From: Molanna angustata
Lineage: Eukaryota; Arthropoda; Insecta; Trichoptera; Molannidae
Length of the DNA stretch: 64,000 bases
Assembly (NCBI GenBank): GCA_963576475.1
Contig: OY754990.1
Span: 14,811,061 to 14,875,060 of the forward strand
Direction of reading: 5' to 3'
The notes beneath the pieces were generated by a model that had not been told where the DNA came from, made no database searches, and saw only the letters and a list, made by a program, of their open reading frames with translations. Shown piece after piece: positions 21,670-31,215 of this stretch. The position numbers and the translations under genes were made by a program. Positions within the stretch are counted from its first letter, which is position 1. Each line of letters opens with the position of its first letter.

Positions 21670-22475
21670 TTAGGCTTATTTATATTTTTAAGAACATTCG
21701 CAACATAATGACTAAAAAAGACTTAAAAACAATATATTACGCGTTAGCTCAATCGATTATAACACACGGAATGATTGGTTGGGGTGGCGCTGCTAAAATT
21801 AATATGGATCCTCTTATTAAAGCACAAAAAGCTTTAATTAAGGTTATAATAAAAAAAACCATTTACATATCCAACAGTTCAATTATTTAATGATTTTCCA
21901 GTTTTCAACATTCAACAGTTATATATCAAAATTATTTCTATACATTTTCATAAAGATAAAACAATTCACATTACACCGCAACACAATTACGAGACGACAC
22001 GCAGGAATTTTCTCATGACTCCAAAGACAAACACGACATTCGGACAAAGACATTACTATTATTTAGCTCCAAAAATTTTTAATAAGATAAAAAGTGAAAT
22101 AACGGACATACAGTTGATGAATAATTTGAAACACAAGAAAACAATAGAAACATGGATTAGAAACAAGGGCATTATATACTGCGGAAACATGATCAAGCTA
22201 CAATAGTTTATATTTTATTTTTATAATAGGTATATTTTATAACAAGTTTTAGTTAAATACAAGTTTAATATTTTTCTGTCAGATATAACGCAAAAAAAAA
22301 AAAATCTGCCACCTCGGTACAGGCTCAGCCTAGTGAGGTGGTATATACCAAATAATCCTATAAAAAAATGTTTCATATAACTTATTTAAATTGTACTTTT
22401 TTGTAATATTTTTATTGTTTGTAACTATATTGTTATATTTTGTTTGGATCAATAATAAAAAAACAAAAAAAAAAT
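21670..22475 (+). mobile_element. J1 Jockey-like non-LTR retrotransposon, 5'-truncated
   Basis: Coding remnants start with LIYIFKNIRNIMTKKDLKTI (from about 21678) and run through ITHGMIGWGGAAK. After a frameshift near 21880 they continue as TPKTNTTFGQRHYYYLAPKI to a stop at 22204. The 3' UTR has the J1 hairpin (22310-22342) and ends in an A-rich tail at about 22453-22473. RTE-B begins directly after that tail. No catalytic domain remains. Confidence 0.8.
22310..22342 (+). other. J1 3' UTR nested hairpin (copy a)
   Basis: The outer stem CCACCTC/GAGGTGG is perfect, and the inner stem AGGC/GCCT has a TCA loop. Equivalent structures occur at 38471-38504, 55373-55403 and 57433-57466. Confidence 0.75.
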
Positions 22476-22905
22476 GTGCACACTAATAAGATCAGTCTTA
22501 AGATATGCCACAGAATCCTGGACATTAATAAAACACGATGATAACAGACTAGACGCCTTTGATAGAAAAATATTACGCAAAATATATGGACCTATTTACG
22601 ACGGTCAAACATGGCCTAAAAGATATAACAACGAGCTCTATGATCTCTACCAGGACATCAGCGTAGTCAAGTTCGTCAAGATTAACAGACTACGCTGGTT
22701 GGAACATTTACACCGTATGGATGATCTGGAGCTCCCAAAAAGAGTGTTATCTAATGACCCAACCGGTAGAAGAAGCGTATGGAGACCATACAACGATGGT
22801 TGGACGACGTTGTCGGGCTATGGGGCAACAGAACTGGGAAGTGGCAGCCAAAGATAGAGCAGTATGGAGAAGTTTCTTGGAGGCAGCTAGGACCCATCAA
22901 GTCAA
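22474..22905 (+). pseudogene. RTE-B RT carboxy-terminal fragment (copy 2)
   Basis: An open frame (22474-22857) has RSVLRYATESWTLIKHDDNR, KILRKIYGPIYDGQTWPKRY, INRLRWLEHLHRMDDLELPK and GRRSVWRP. It then frameshifts into the W-x-x-FLEAARTHQ end in another frame (to about 22905). It preserves the segment garbled in the 16498 copy. It starts exactly at the A-rich end of the J1 insertion. Confidence 0.8.
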
Positions 22906-23414
22906 TCAATCAAGTAATTCGTCAATCTTCGCAAATTTTCGAGAAATGACGTTGTCAAAATCTACAAACAATAGTGCACCGTAGATAATATTTTAATCGC
23001 AAATTCATTGTTTATGGCGGAGACTACGCATGCGTACTTCGCACCGTCCGGCCATGTTTACTTATGTCATGACGCCTTTTTCTTCTTCTTGTTGGGTCAT
23101 ATCAGGTCCCCCTGACGTTGAAGACCACCATAGAGAAAGCCTCCCTGTCCTGTGCAGTGCGAAACAGCTCCTCCACAGTTCTTATACCGGTCCATTCGCG
23201 GATGTTTCGCAGCCAGAAAAGCTGTTTTCTTCCAACCCCACTACGACCCTCAATCTTCCCCTTCATAACGAGCTGAAGGTTGCTATACTTTTCACCTCTC
23301 AGAATATGTCCGAAGTACAACACTTTACGGAACTTAACATTGGTGAATAATTCTCTATTGTTGATGGCTCTACGTAGTACTTCAGTGTTAAGGTAGGCGC
23401 GCATGGAAGCTAAT

Positions 23415-23560
23415 TTCATCGGCCGATTAATTATCGGTGAGTTACAACATACGAATTACATGTAAGAGCGCGCATGAAAGCTAACAGAATCGGCCGATTT
23501 TAAAATCTGTGAGGTGACACAAAAAAATCGGCCGATCGAGATCGGCCGATTTTTTGTAAC
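23415..23560. repeat. Left subterminal palindrome cluster
   Basis: Several copies of TCGGCCGAT or close variants and two GCGCGCATG motifs lie within 150 bp of the left end. They mirror the right cluster. Confidence 0.7.
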
Positions 23561-23663
23561 CAATCTTGTTGTATGAGAGGGCGCGCATGGCGCATGCTCA
23601 CCGATAATTTAATCGTCCGAGCGCAGTAGATCGAGAAGTACGTTGTCAGTGCTGCCAAACGAA

Positions 23664-23850
23664 ATGTCAGATGAAATAAATTTTGATTCGGAAAAATTAA
23701 TTATATTAGTTGAAGCACGTCCTTCATTATATGATAAAAAATTAAAAAATTATAGTAACCGCCAAATTAAGCAAAAATTTAGGTTGGAGATAAGCGAAAT
23801 ATTAATAACTGGCTGGGAACAGCTAAATCATAATAAAATAACTGAATTGG
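23664..23850 (+). CDS. MADF-like DNA-binding protein, first exon
   Basis: ATG at 23664 is the first in-frame start after the upstream CTGCCAAACGAA leader. It opens 62 codons with DSEKLIILVEARPSLYD, then YSNRQIKQKFRLEISEILI and GWEQLNH. This matches the amino-terminal helices of the MADF (Myb/SANT-like) fold: an acidic start, LI-LV--RP-LYD, then a basic Y-N-R-x-x-K stretch. The exon runs to a strong 5' splice site, TTGG/GTAAGT, at 23850/23851. Reading on gives a stop 20 bases later. No downstream exon was found inside the element. In Harbinger elements such a protein helps the transposase bind DNA and enter the nucleus; that role is inferred here. Confidence 0.65.
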
Positions 23851-24061
23851 GTAAGTTATTACTTAATTGAATAATAGTTACATAGGTAATTTAATAAATA
23901 TTCCACTTAATGAATAAAAACTTAGCTGTGTTTCAAGTGTTTTTTTTTTACAATTTATAATTATGAACTTCAACTGTGTCAACGACAAAACCTTGAAAAA
24001 AAAATTTATATTATATATACTTGGTTCACTATTGCGTCTGTACATTTGTTCTGTCACGCAA

Positions 24062-24345
24062 TAGTTCTTTTCTGTTTCCCGCGCAATGTTTGTATTTTCC
24101 CGCTTGTACGCGCGCGGAGCCCAACATAATGATTTCTAGGTTATGTTTGGTAAATTATGATCTGTCAATTTATTTATCTATTCCCGTGCAATACATACCT
24201 TTTACCGCGCAATACAAAGGAACCGCAGTTTTCGGTTTCCCGCGCAATGTTTTTCTTTTTCCCGCTTGTTGTACAGGCGCATGGAGCCCAAGTTAATGAT
24301 TTTTTGATTAAGTTCGGTAAATTATGATCTGTCAATTATTTCTAA
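24062..24345 (+). repeat. Internal direct duplication in the Harbinger-like element
   Basis: Blocks starting TTTCCCGCGCAATGTTT at about 24076 and 24235 share ~105 bp, including GGAGCCCAA, AATGATTT and GGTAAATTATGATCTGTCAA. The period is about 160 bp and the copies are diverged. Confidence 0.7.
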
Positions 24346-24409
24346 TCATATGAATGTTGACCGCCGTGTTATTTCCAATCGTACGATTCTAGAAGCTTCC
24401 ATGCGCGTT

Positions 24410-24475
24410 AGAACCGATCGGCCGATTTATTATCGGCCGATAAATTAATCGGCCGATAATAATCGGCCGATTAAT
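24410..24475. repeat. Right subterminal palindrome cluster
   Basis: Four full or near-full copies of ATCGGCCGAT at 10-18-bp spacing, separated by AT-only spacers (TTATT, AAATTA, AATA). Confidence 0.8.
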
Positions 24476-24648
24476 TTAAGCTTCCATGCGCGCCTTACCT
24501 TACTGACCATGTCAGTCCACGATATTCTAAACATTCTGCGGTGGATCCACATTTCAAATGGTTCAAGGCGGTTTATAATATTAACTTTGAGTCCACGCCT
24601 CCACCCCATAAAGCAGCACTAACCACACATAACACTTGACCATTCTTT

Positions 24649-25515
24649 ACTTACTTACTTTCCGTGTCCGGAACACCATCATATTCGTAGCCCCCAATAT
24701 TCGGCCACTCGGATTCCACTAGTGTTTGCTATCACTGTGTCTTAGTGCGTGCATGTCGCTCCTATCATACATAGGACATGACAGTAGGTGCACGTTGTCC
24801 TGTCTGGCGCCACACTCGCAGATGTCTTCCTCTCTGTATCCCCATTTCTTGAGGTCACTGTAACAGCAGGAGACACCCGTTCTGAGCCTATTGAGCGCTC
24901 TCCATGTTGGATAAGGCAGGTTGTGTCCCACTGACACGTCCTCCGCGGGTGGTAGCTGCGTGCGTTCGACACTATCACGCCACAGTGACAGCCTTCGGGC
25001 CTCGGGGAGGCCAACTATAGGGGCGGTCATCTCCAGGAAGCTTCTTCTGGACTTGAGTCTGCACTGATGCGGCTGTGAGTAATACATTGGATGTCTAGGG
25101 TCAGTTTGCTGCTTGCTCCGTTCGACTTCTGCTGCAACACGCCGTCTGATCGTAGGGGGGGCAATACCCACAATTGGATAAAGTTCTTTAGTGGGGGTCG
25201 GTTTTAGGCAACCAGATATTAATCTGGCTGTTTCATTAATTGCCGCATCTACCCTTTTTGCGTGTGATGAGTTGTACCATACTGGTGCAGCATATTCAGC
25301 AGCGGAGAAACACAGTGCCAGTGCCGAGGTTCTTAGGACATGGGGTTGGGCTCCCCACTTTGTGCTGGTGAGCTTTCTTATGATGTTATTTCTGGCACAT
25401 ACCTTCTTCTCGACCTCTTCACAATGCCTCCTTAAAGTCAAGGATCGGTCCAGACGAACACCCAAATATTTTGGTGCGTCATTGTGTTCCAGTTCCTGAC
25501 CCTGCCACCAGACCG
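24649..25515 (-). mobile_element. Non-LTR retrotransposon insertion (I/Jockey-like), with target duplication
   Basis: An 867-bp 5'-truncated insertion flanked by the perfect 11-bp direct repeat GACCATTCTTT at 24638-24648 and 25516-25526. The 3' tail is (AAGT)n. It sits in RTE-E. Confidence 0.85.
24719..25515 (-). pseudogene. RT carboxy-terminal domain with CCHC-like motif
   Basis: About 265 residues are open: from VWWQGQ at the 5' truncation through APKYLGVRLDRSLTLRRHC, KVCARNNIIRKL, LALCFSAAEYAAPVWYNS, RLISGCLKPTPTKELYPIVG, then TWRALNRLRTG. The end has CECGARQDNVHLLSC, a C-x-C-x7-H-x4-C motif as found after the RT in I- and Jockey-group elements. The stop is near 24721. The RT active site is not included. 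It has no frameshift, in contrast to the RTE-E host sequence, which agrees with it being the younger layer. Confidence 0.85.
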
Positions 25516-25605
25516 GACCATTCTTTGATCATTCATGACGCCTAACCTAACATTTTAATTGATCTGCAATATTACTACTTGGTTTTAATTTTCAACATAA
25601 CTGTC

Positions 25606-25649
25606 TATTGGCTCTGTCCACTCCCTAAAGGAGTTGGACAGAGCCAATA
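25606..25649. repeat. Inverted repeat at a CR1-like 5' end
   Basis: TATTGGCTCTGTCCACTCC and GGAGTTGGACAGAGCCAATA pair with one bulged base around a CTAAA loop. The right arm is CR1-like coding sequence. The left arm is an inverted copy of it. Confidence 0.8.
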
Positions 25650-25870
25650 AAGCGGCTTACTATGATCGATGCTTTGGTGTGAGTGGTCCTATAAAGTGGA
25701 ATAAATTGCCTCTAGATGTCCGCAGTGCAAATAGTAAGAGTACTTTCTCTAAAGGACTGAAAACAGTTTTGTTTCGTAGAGCAATATAATATCTATCTAA
25801 ATAAAAGCGCCCTTGGAATGATCTTGAATCATTAAACGGGGCTATACAAATTATTATTATTATTATTATA
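25629..25870 (+). pseudogene. CR1-like retrotransposon carboxy terminus and 3' end
   Basis: From 25631, 52 codons read ELDRANKAAYYDRCFGVSG, then IKWNKLPLDVRSANSKSTF and GLKTVLFRRAI with TAA at 25787-25789. The pattern R-x-F-x-V, W-N-x-LP-x-x-(I/V)R, F-x-x-x-LK-x-x-LF is the conserved last segment of CR1/L2-type ORF2. The 3' end is GGGGCTATACAA followed by an (ATT)n tract, a common CR1-group terminus. It is strongly 5'-truncated. Confidence 0.8.
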
Positions 25871-26106
25871 ACGCAACACGTGTAAATTTTCCATTTAATT
25901 TCCGTACACAACTGATGTTTACAACTTAACTAAAACATCCTGGACTGCTGTGAAAATAACAAGTACCTACGCTTTCAATTAGGTGTGAACTAAAATTAGG
26001 AACGTTTTGACAGTTGATTCGACTAAAATGTGGTTAAGAATTTTTTTTAAGAATCACGGAGTAAGAAATTTCCTTTTTTTTTCTTTTTTCTATTTTTTTT
26101 GTACTA

Positions 26107-26475
26107 TAATTTATTTATTTATTTATATAAACGCCCTAAATGAGCTTTTATTACAGCATTATAGGGTATCAACTTTGACTAAGTGGAATAAGAACGCATC
26201 TATTTAACCGGAGCGTTCTTAAAAATTATAGTCTGAAGAAATGTCATCGTGTATACCGAGGATAAATCCACCATTTTTTAAAGTTGTCGCTCTCCAACAG
26301 CGACGAGACGAGATATTTATTATATTCGATAACTTGAACGAGAAAGAATTGGAGAATATGCACTGTCCTTAAATTTGCATTTCACTTCAATAGGGAGAAG
26401 ATTCCATAACTTACATAGGTAGGTAATACAATATTGCTTGTCTTCCATCTGTAGATATCCAACTGTCGATTTGTT
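26107..26475 (-). pseudogene. CR1/Jockey-like 3' fragment
   Basis: On the minus strand a degraded carboxy terminus reads YLPMYVKLWNLLPIEVKCKF, followed by a 3' UTR and an (AAAT)n tail (plus strand TTTATTTATTTATTTATATA near 26110). No other domain remains. Confidence 0.6.
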
Positions 26476-26489
26476 CAAAAGTATGTAAT

Positions 26490-26968
26490 TCAATATTTTT
26501 TATTATTGCATATGCGCAAACATTGGATTTTTTTCCCTGTCGGGAGTCAAAGGTATTTTTTAACAGATTTTTAATTATCTCAATAGAGACGAAGTTGGAA
26601 TATTTTTACAGTAGGAGAACCGGGAAATCAAGACACCTACAGGGCTTACAACCTGTCATCGGCTGGTTTACGTGATCACTTTATGCGCTTGCGCAACGTT
26701 CACCAATTATGCCTTTTTAATGAGATCCCTATCAATTCAATTTTGAAAGTTCAAGTTCTTATTTTCAAGCGAAAACGTACAATCGAATTGATAGGGATCT
26801 CATTAAAAAGGCATAATTGGTGAACGTTGCGCAAGCGCATAAAGTGATCACGTAAACCAGACGATGACAGGTCGCAAGCCCTGTAGGTGCCTTGATTTCC
26901 CGGTTCTCGTTCTGTAAAAATATTCCAACTTCGTCTCTATTGAGATAATTAAAAATCTGTTAAAAAAT
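26490..26968. mobile_element. R1 foldback element, near-perfect palindrome
   Basis: Arms of roughly 190 bp (about 26548-26738 and 26785-26968) are inverted copies. They share TCTCAATAGAGACGAAGTTG, GCGCTTGCGCAACGTT and GAGATCCCTATCAATTC. The loop is about 46 bp. Only the left side keeps the outer end with TTGCATATGCGCAAACATTG. Confidence 0.8.
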
Positions 26969-27189
26969 AGTATTTAATTCTTTAACAGATCGATAAGGTT
27001 TCAATCTAAGATCTGCGAGAATGTATGGCCAGGTCTATACTTTTCATGGTTTTGACGAGTCAAAAAACACCAAAGTAGACGCTTCCCAGCATATTATGTC
27101 ATCCACAGTCCTGAGTTCATCAATATAATATGTTTTGTTTATAGAATATATAGACTCAAAACTCAACTCAAAACATAACTCAAAATTTG

Positions 27190-27420
27190 GAGTAGAATAT
27201 TAAGTGTGTATGTGTCCCTTGTAACTTTGGATCCGCTCGATGCAGAGCCAAAGTTTCAGAATATATAGAAAATTTTAGGCCTAAAAATCGTCTATACTCA
27301 AAATATTGAATTTATGTTCAAGTCAGGGTTTATCAACTTGTGAAATTTAATTTCTTTTTTCCCTATATCTCGAAAACGACAAAAGATAGAGGGCTGAAAA
27401 TTTGCAAAAAAAATAGACAA
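27190..27420 (-). repeat. R6 repeat (inverted relative to 57985-58260)
   Basis: Shared reverse-complement landmarks with the 58-kb copy are GAGCGGATC, TATATTCTGAAA and AAAGTTGATAA. No coding was seen. Confidence 0.6.
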
Positions 27421-27530
27421 ATACTACATCTATAAATGACTTTTTTACGAATAAAATTTCAGGATTTCTCAAAACTAACTTCTATTAAAACAAAAACATA
27501 TTTATTAAGAGAAATTTATATTTTTAAGAG

Positions 27531-28215
27531 GGTGACTGCTGCCAAAGTACCTATTTCTTCAATTTGATATACCATCATTATTACTAAACGAATCATTTTG
27601 AAAAAAATAACCTAGTTAGTTTGGATATTAATAAAGAGAAACATACCTTAACGTTTTGATTATGTTCTGTATATATTCTTGTAGAAAAATAATAAGCATA
27701 CCCCGATTTTAGACATTTATCTTAAATTTCTAAAAAAATATAAGGTATAGAGCAATATTTTTTTTTACAAATTAAAGAAGAACAAAATACCTGGAAAAAT
27801 ATGATATGACGTTGCATTAACGCATCAGGTTAAGTAAATAAACCAAAAAAACTTTTATTTCGCAATGGCGCTGAATGGAAAATAAATGTTTTTTATGTTT
27901 ATTTACTAAACCTGAAACATTAATACAACGTCACATCATATTTTTCTAGGTATTTTTGTCTTCTTTAATTTAAAAAAAATATATTACTCTACGCCTTATA
28001 GTATATCAAAAATATATGATAAACGTTGAAAATCGGGGTATGCCATTATTTTTCTACAAGAATTTATACAGAACATTATCAAAAAGTTAAGGTACATTTT
28101 TGTTTATTAAATATCCAAACTATCTACATAAATTATTTTATTCAAAACGATTTGATAAGAAATAATGATGGTATATCAAATTGAAAAATAGGTACTTTGG
28201 CAGCAGTCCCCCCCT
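27531..28215. repeat. Large inverted repeat, ~330-bp arms
   Basis: 27531-27858 and about 27882-28215 are imperfect inverted copies around a ~25-bp centre. Paired landmarks are CTGCTGCCAAAGTACCTAT / ATAGGTACTTTGGCAGCAG, AATTTGATATACCATCATTA and its complement, and CCCCGATTTT / AAAATCGGGG. No ORF. A transcript through it would form a long hairpin. Confidence 0.85.
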
Positions 28216-28580
28216 TAAATGATTATATTTGAATTTTTTTCTAAATATCGAAAAACGCTGAAAAATTCCAACTAGATAATTGAATTTAGTGACGACATCG
28301 TTACACATAATTTGTATGGCAGAATACACAATATCTACGGGGACTATCAATAGTTTGATACAAAGTCTTCATACATAGTATAAAGCTGTATACATACTCA
28401 GGGTCGGAAAAAAGGACTGACTTCCACACAACCCTATCTTGAAATACATGTTTTATATCGTTAATAAAATATTTAATAATTTGGATTAAATGGTTGATAC
28501 GTATTCTCCGAATATATATATATATACAATCGCCATCGACATTTGCATTTCATGTTTAACATACAAAAATAAATTATTAA
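28216..28580. other. No recognisable gene
   Basis: AT-rich, with a short (AT)n run near 28506-28525. Confidence 0.35.
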
Positions 28581-29156
28581 TTCAAAAGTTGACTGTCCTG
28601 ATTTATTAAATAAAATTAATTTCCATGCGCCGTTGCGAAATGGCAGATTGAACTACTTGTTTTATGTTCCACGAAGTAACACTAATTCTAATCAAAATGA
28701 GTTTATCAAAAGGGCTTGTAACTTCTATAATGTCAACCTCTCGGCCAGTATCACACATTCTGATATTATATTCACCGCTAGTAATAACGCATACAAAAAT
28801 TCTCTCTATAAGTGCATAGCATGAACTCGTATGTTGAATTTTTTTTTTTTTATTAGTTATTTTTGTTTTTCTAATATTATCTTTTGTATACTTTTATTTA
28901 CATTTTGAGTTGTTGTTTGTAACAAAAATATAACAATTTAACTGTCATAATCCTTTTCCCATCCTTTTCCTTTCCCGTCACAGGCAAACATACATCTTAG
29001 TTATATTTAAATTTATGATGTTTGAAATGTTTTATATTTAATATCTGTGGACATATGTAATTGGTCTGTTTGTTTTTATTTTATAGTGTATTATTCCATT
29101 TTAGTATTTTAAGACTGTATTTGTCCCTAAATAAATAAATAAATAAATACAAATAG
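28581..29156 (+). mobile_element. J2 retrotransposon, 3' end copy
   Basis: Begins at CAAAAGTTGACTGTCCTGA within the J2 coding end. It encodes the last ~75 residues (RNGRLNYLFYVPRSNTNSNQ to YKCIA), with the 3' UTR and an (AAAT)n-type tail (TAAATAAATAAATAAATA). It is nearly identical to 19890-20470 on the other strand. One extra TTA codon (SDIIFTA instead of SDIFTA) separates them. Confidence 0.85.
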
Positions 29157-29498
29157 TTTTTATCTCTTGTACTTTTCAGAAAATCATTGCAAGTTCTCGA
29201 CGAGTTTTTTTTTTTTATTTGATTATATACGATTTTAGAGCTTCTAACGGCCGCAAACTACGGAACTCCAAAACGCTTATATCAATCTGATATATTAATA
29301 GTCTAGGTACGTATAACTCATGCAGAATCCAATTTATATGAAAAATGGAGTGACTCGAAGCAGTCCCAGACTGGCTATAGACGGCCGGCCGAGTTGTTGA
29401 AATCAGTTATTGAATTTGATTAAGTTCCAAGTTTTCGTTTACTGCTGAAAATACAGCTCGGATAAAAATTTTAAGCTTCACTGCACCCTATCGTTCCA

Positions 29499-29842
29499 GG
29501 GCTGTGTTCAGATACAGCTCTCGACGTTGGGTGTACCTGAAGTTGCAGATTATGGAGTTTTTCACACAAATCCCTCTGAACGCTTTCGAGAGGCGTTTTG
29601 ATCTGTTCGCAGCATCGGGCATTTCAAATGTTCAATGTCATTTATCATACATGTCTCTTTATAGATTATATAGGTATTTATCGAAAGGTAACAATTGGGC
29701 AGTGGAGTAAATAATGATCTCTGATCTTTTATTGGAAATTTTTGAATGATATTTTCATAAATTTACCTCTTTGTGAATGCATATTGTGATCATAAACAAT
29801 GTCAACTGACATAATAGACACCGCAGAAACAAATAGAAGTCA
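29499..29842. repeat. R4 repeat, uninterrupted copy
   Basis: Reverse complement of 17611-17715 joined directly to 18179-18414. It therefore shows the arrangement without the R1 insertion. Confidence 0.75.
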
Positions 29843-29869
29843 TCATCAACTTTCTGACGAGCTAGAGTT

Positions 29870-30195
29870 TTGATGATTATAAGCTCGCTGCTCGACATTA
29901 TGGAATAGCCACACTTGTGAGTAGAAGAACAGAGATAGACATGATATATTTATTTAAGATTATAAATGGAGATGTCAATTCTGTGAATTTACTTCTCGAG
30001 CAACTGCCTATTAACTAAACTGCCAATCTATCTATCAACTATTTGTTCAGGTTGCCCCACTGCACGACCAACTATTATGCTCGGAATACATTTATGCAGC
30101 GCAGTTGTTCGCTGTATAATATGTTATTCGGTGGCCTGGACATATTTTAATTGAATATGGGACAGTTTAGGAGAGGTGTACGATAAGTACTTGAA
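29870..30195 (+). pseudogene. Jockey-like RT carboxy-terminal fragment
   Basis: One frame reads YKLAARHYGIATLVSRRTEI, then DMIYLFKIINGDVNSVNLL, a stop near 30017, then FRLPHCTTNYYARNTFMQR, and SLYNMLFGGLDIF. This matches the last ~100 residues of Jockey-type ORF2, compare J2. It is isolated, without tail or RT core. Confidence 0.75.
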
Positions 30196-31160
30196 TCATC
30201 TGATTCTTAATTACTAAATAAAAGTGATATGTGGCACAAGTAATTGTTCTATTTTTTATGTTTATTATTTATTTATTTATATATTTTAAATTTTATACGG
30301 CGCTGGCCGATTTACTAATGATATTAATAACAATTAAGCACTACAAATAATAACACTCAATTATTATTATTACCATTATACACTTCCTTAAAAGAATTAG
30401 CAGATCAATGCGTAAATTGTAAATTATTTAAAAGAGCAAAATAAAATGCAACAAACGCATCATCAAGCTTTCAATTGGGAATAGTTCACCCATCCAGATA
30501 CTTAACATATCAAAGGATTAGGCTCTGAGGAGGTCTCTATACTACCTAACAACCCTACTGATTCCCGAATATCAACATTTAAAAAATCTTTAACGATTCT
30601 ACATGTATTCATTATAACCGTTTTTTGCATTTTTATTATTAAGTTTTTCGATAAACCTATAATTTATAAATTAAGGATTTACAATTTTGGAATAATGCCA
30701 GTGGCTGAAATAATGAACGGTAATATTATTATTTTACGAGAATGCCAAATTAATTATTATTTGCTTATTTCTTTTCTATTTATTATTAATTAATTGATTT
30801 AATTATTTGTTTATAGATTGAAAGATTAATTTCTTTTTTTATTTAATTTTGTATTTAGTTGAAAATTGGTAATATTGAGAGTCTTCACTGGTCCATATAC
30901 TGGTAACTAATTTGTGTTTATGCATTGTAGATATGACTGTCTGTACTCTAAAAATGAAATAAAAAATAAAAAAAATATTCCACAGATATAATAGAAATCA
31001 ACAGATACTATAACTCTCGTTCTGTTACAAAACAAAAGCAACAACAAAGTAAAATTTTGTATTATGGTAGGGATGGATAGTGTTGTACGTTCAGCAGATC
31101 GGAGTGGAAGTCCATGATTGGATAGATAAGTAAATTTGTTTTTGAGGTAATATGACAAGT
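30196..31160. other. No recognisable gene
   Basis: Very AT-rich; TTTATTTATTTATATA at about 30270 could be another minus-strand retrotransposon tail. No coding supported. Confidence 0.35.
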
Positions 31161-31162
31161 TC

Positions 31163-31215
31163 CTGGTTCTTCCATAATATTCCAGCTTCGTCTCTATTGA
31201 TATATCAAAAATCAG
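31163..31215. repeat. R1 fragment
   Basis: GTTCCTGGTTCTTCCATAAT and CTTCGTCTCTATTGATAT match the R1 right arm. Confidence 0.65.

Larger units (their letters stand above)
23391..24499. mobile_element. Harbinger-like element with MADF exon, 1.1 kb
   Basis: Inverted ends AGGTAGGCGCGCATGGAAGC and (reverse complement) GGTAAGGCGCGCATGGAAGC extend about 45 bp into ATCGGCCGATTA. They are flanked by TTA at 23388-23390 and 24500-24502. A 3-bp TTA duplication and a DNA-binding accessory exon fit PIF/Harbinger elements. Both subterminal regions are packed with the palindrome ATCGGCCGAT. No transposase was seen, so it is non-autonomous. Confidence 0.7.
23085..25540 (-). mobile_element. RTE-E non-LTR remnant split by two later insertions
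   Basis: The minus-strand RTE-like carboxy-terminal sequence is in three pieces. About 25516-25540 and 24503-24648 carry KCYVW, LLYG, EAWT, FEMWIHRRMFRISWTDMVS. 23102-23387 carries the continuation NTEVLRRAINNRELF, KVLYFGHILRGEKY, GRSGVGRKQLFW, and FRTAQDREAFSMVV. The reading frame continues across the Harbinger-like insertion once it and one TTA copy are removed. Oldest layer of this locus; the catalytic domain is absent. Confidence 0.8.

Noticed and set aside
23643..23663. Upstream extension of the MADF frame from a TTG
   Set aside because: TTG is not a normal start in animals. The first ATG in frame is at 23664, just before the domain.
24649..25515. LTR retrotransposon or viral relic
   Set aside because: No LTRs, gag, protease or integrase motifs were seen. 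RT carboxy-terminal motifs, (AAGT)n tail and 11-bp duplication fit a non-LTR element.
25545..25560. Telomere-like CCTAACCTAA
   Set aside because: Only about two units, inside ordinary sequence; expected by chance in AT-rich DNA.
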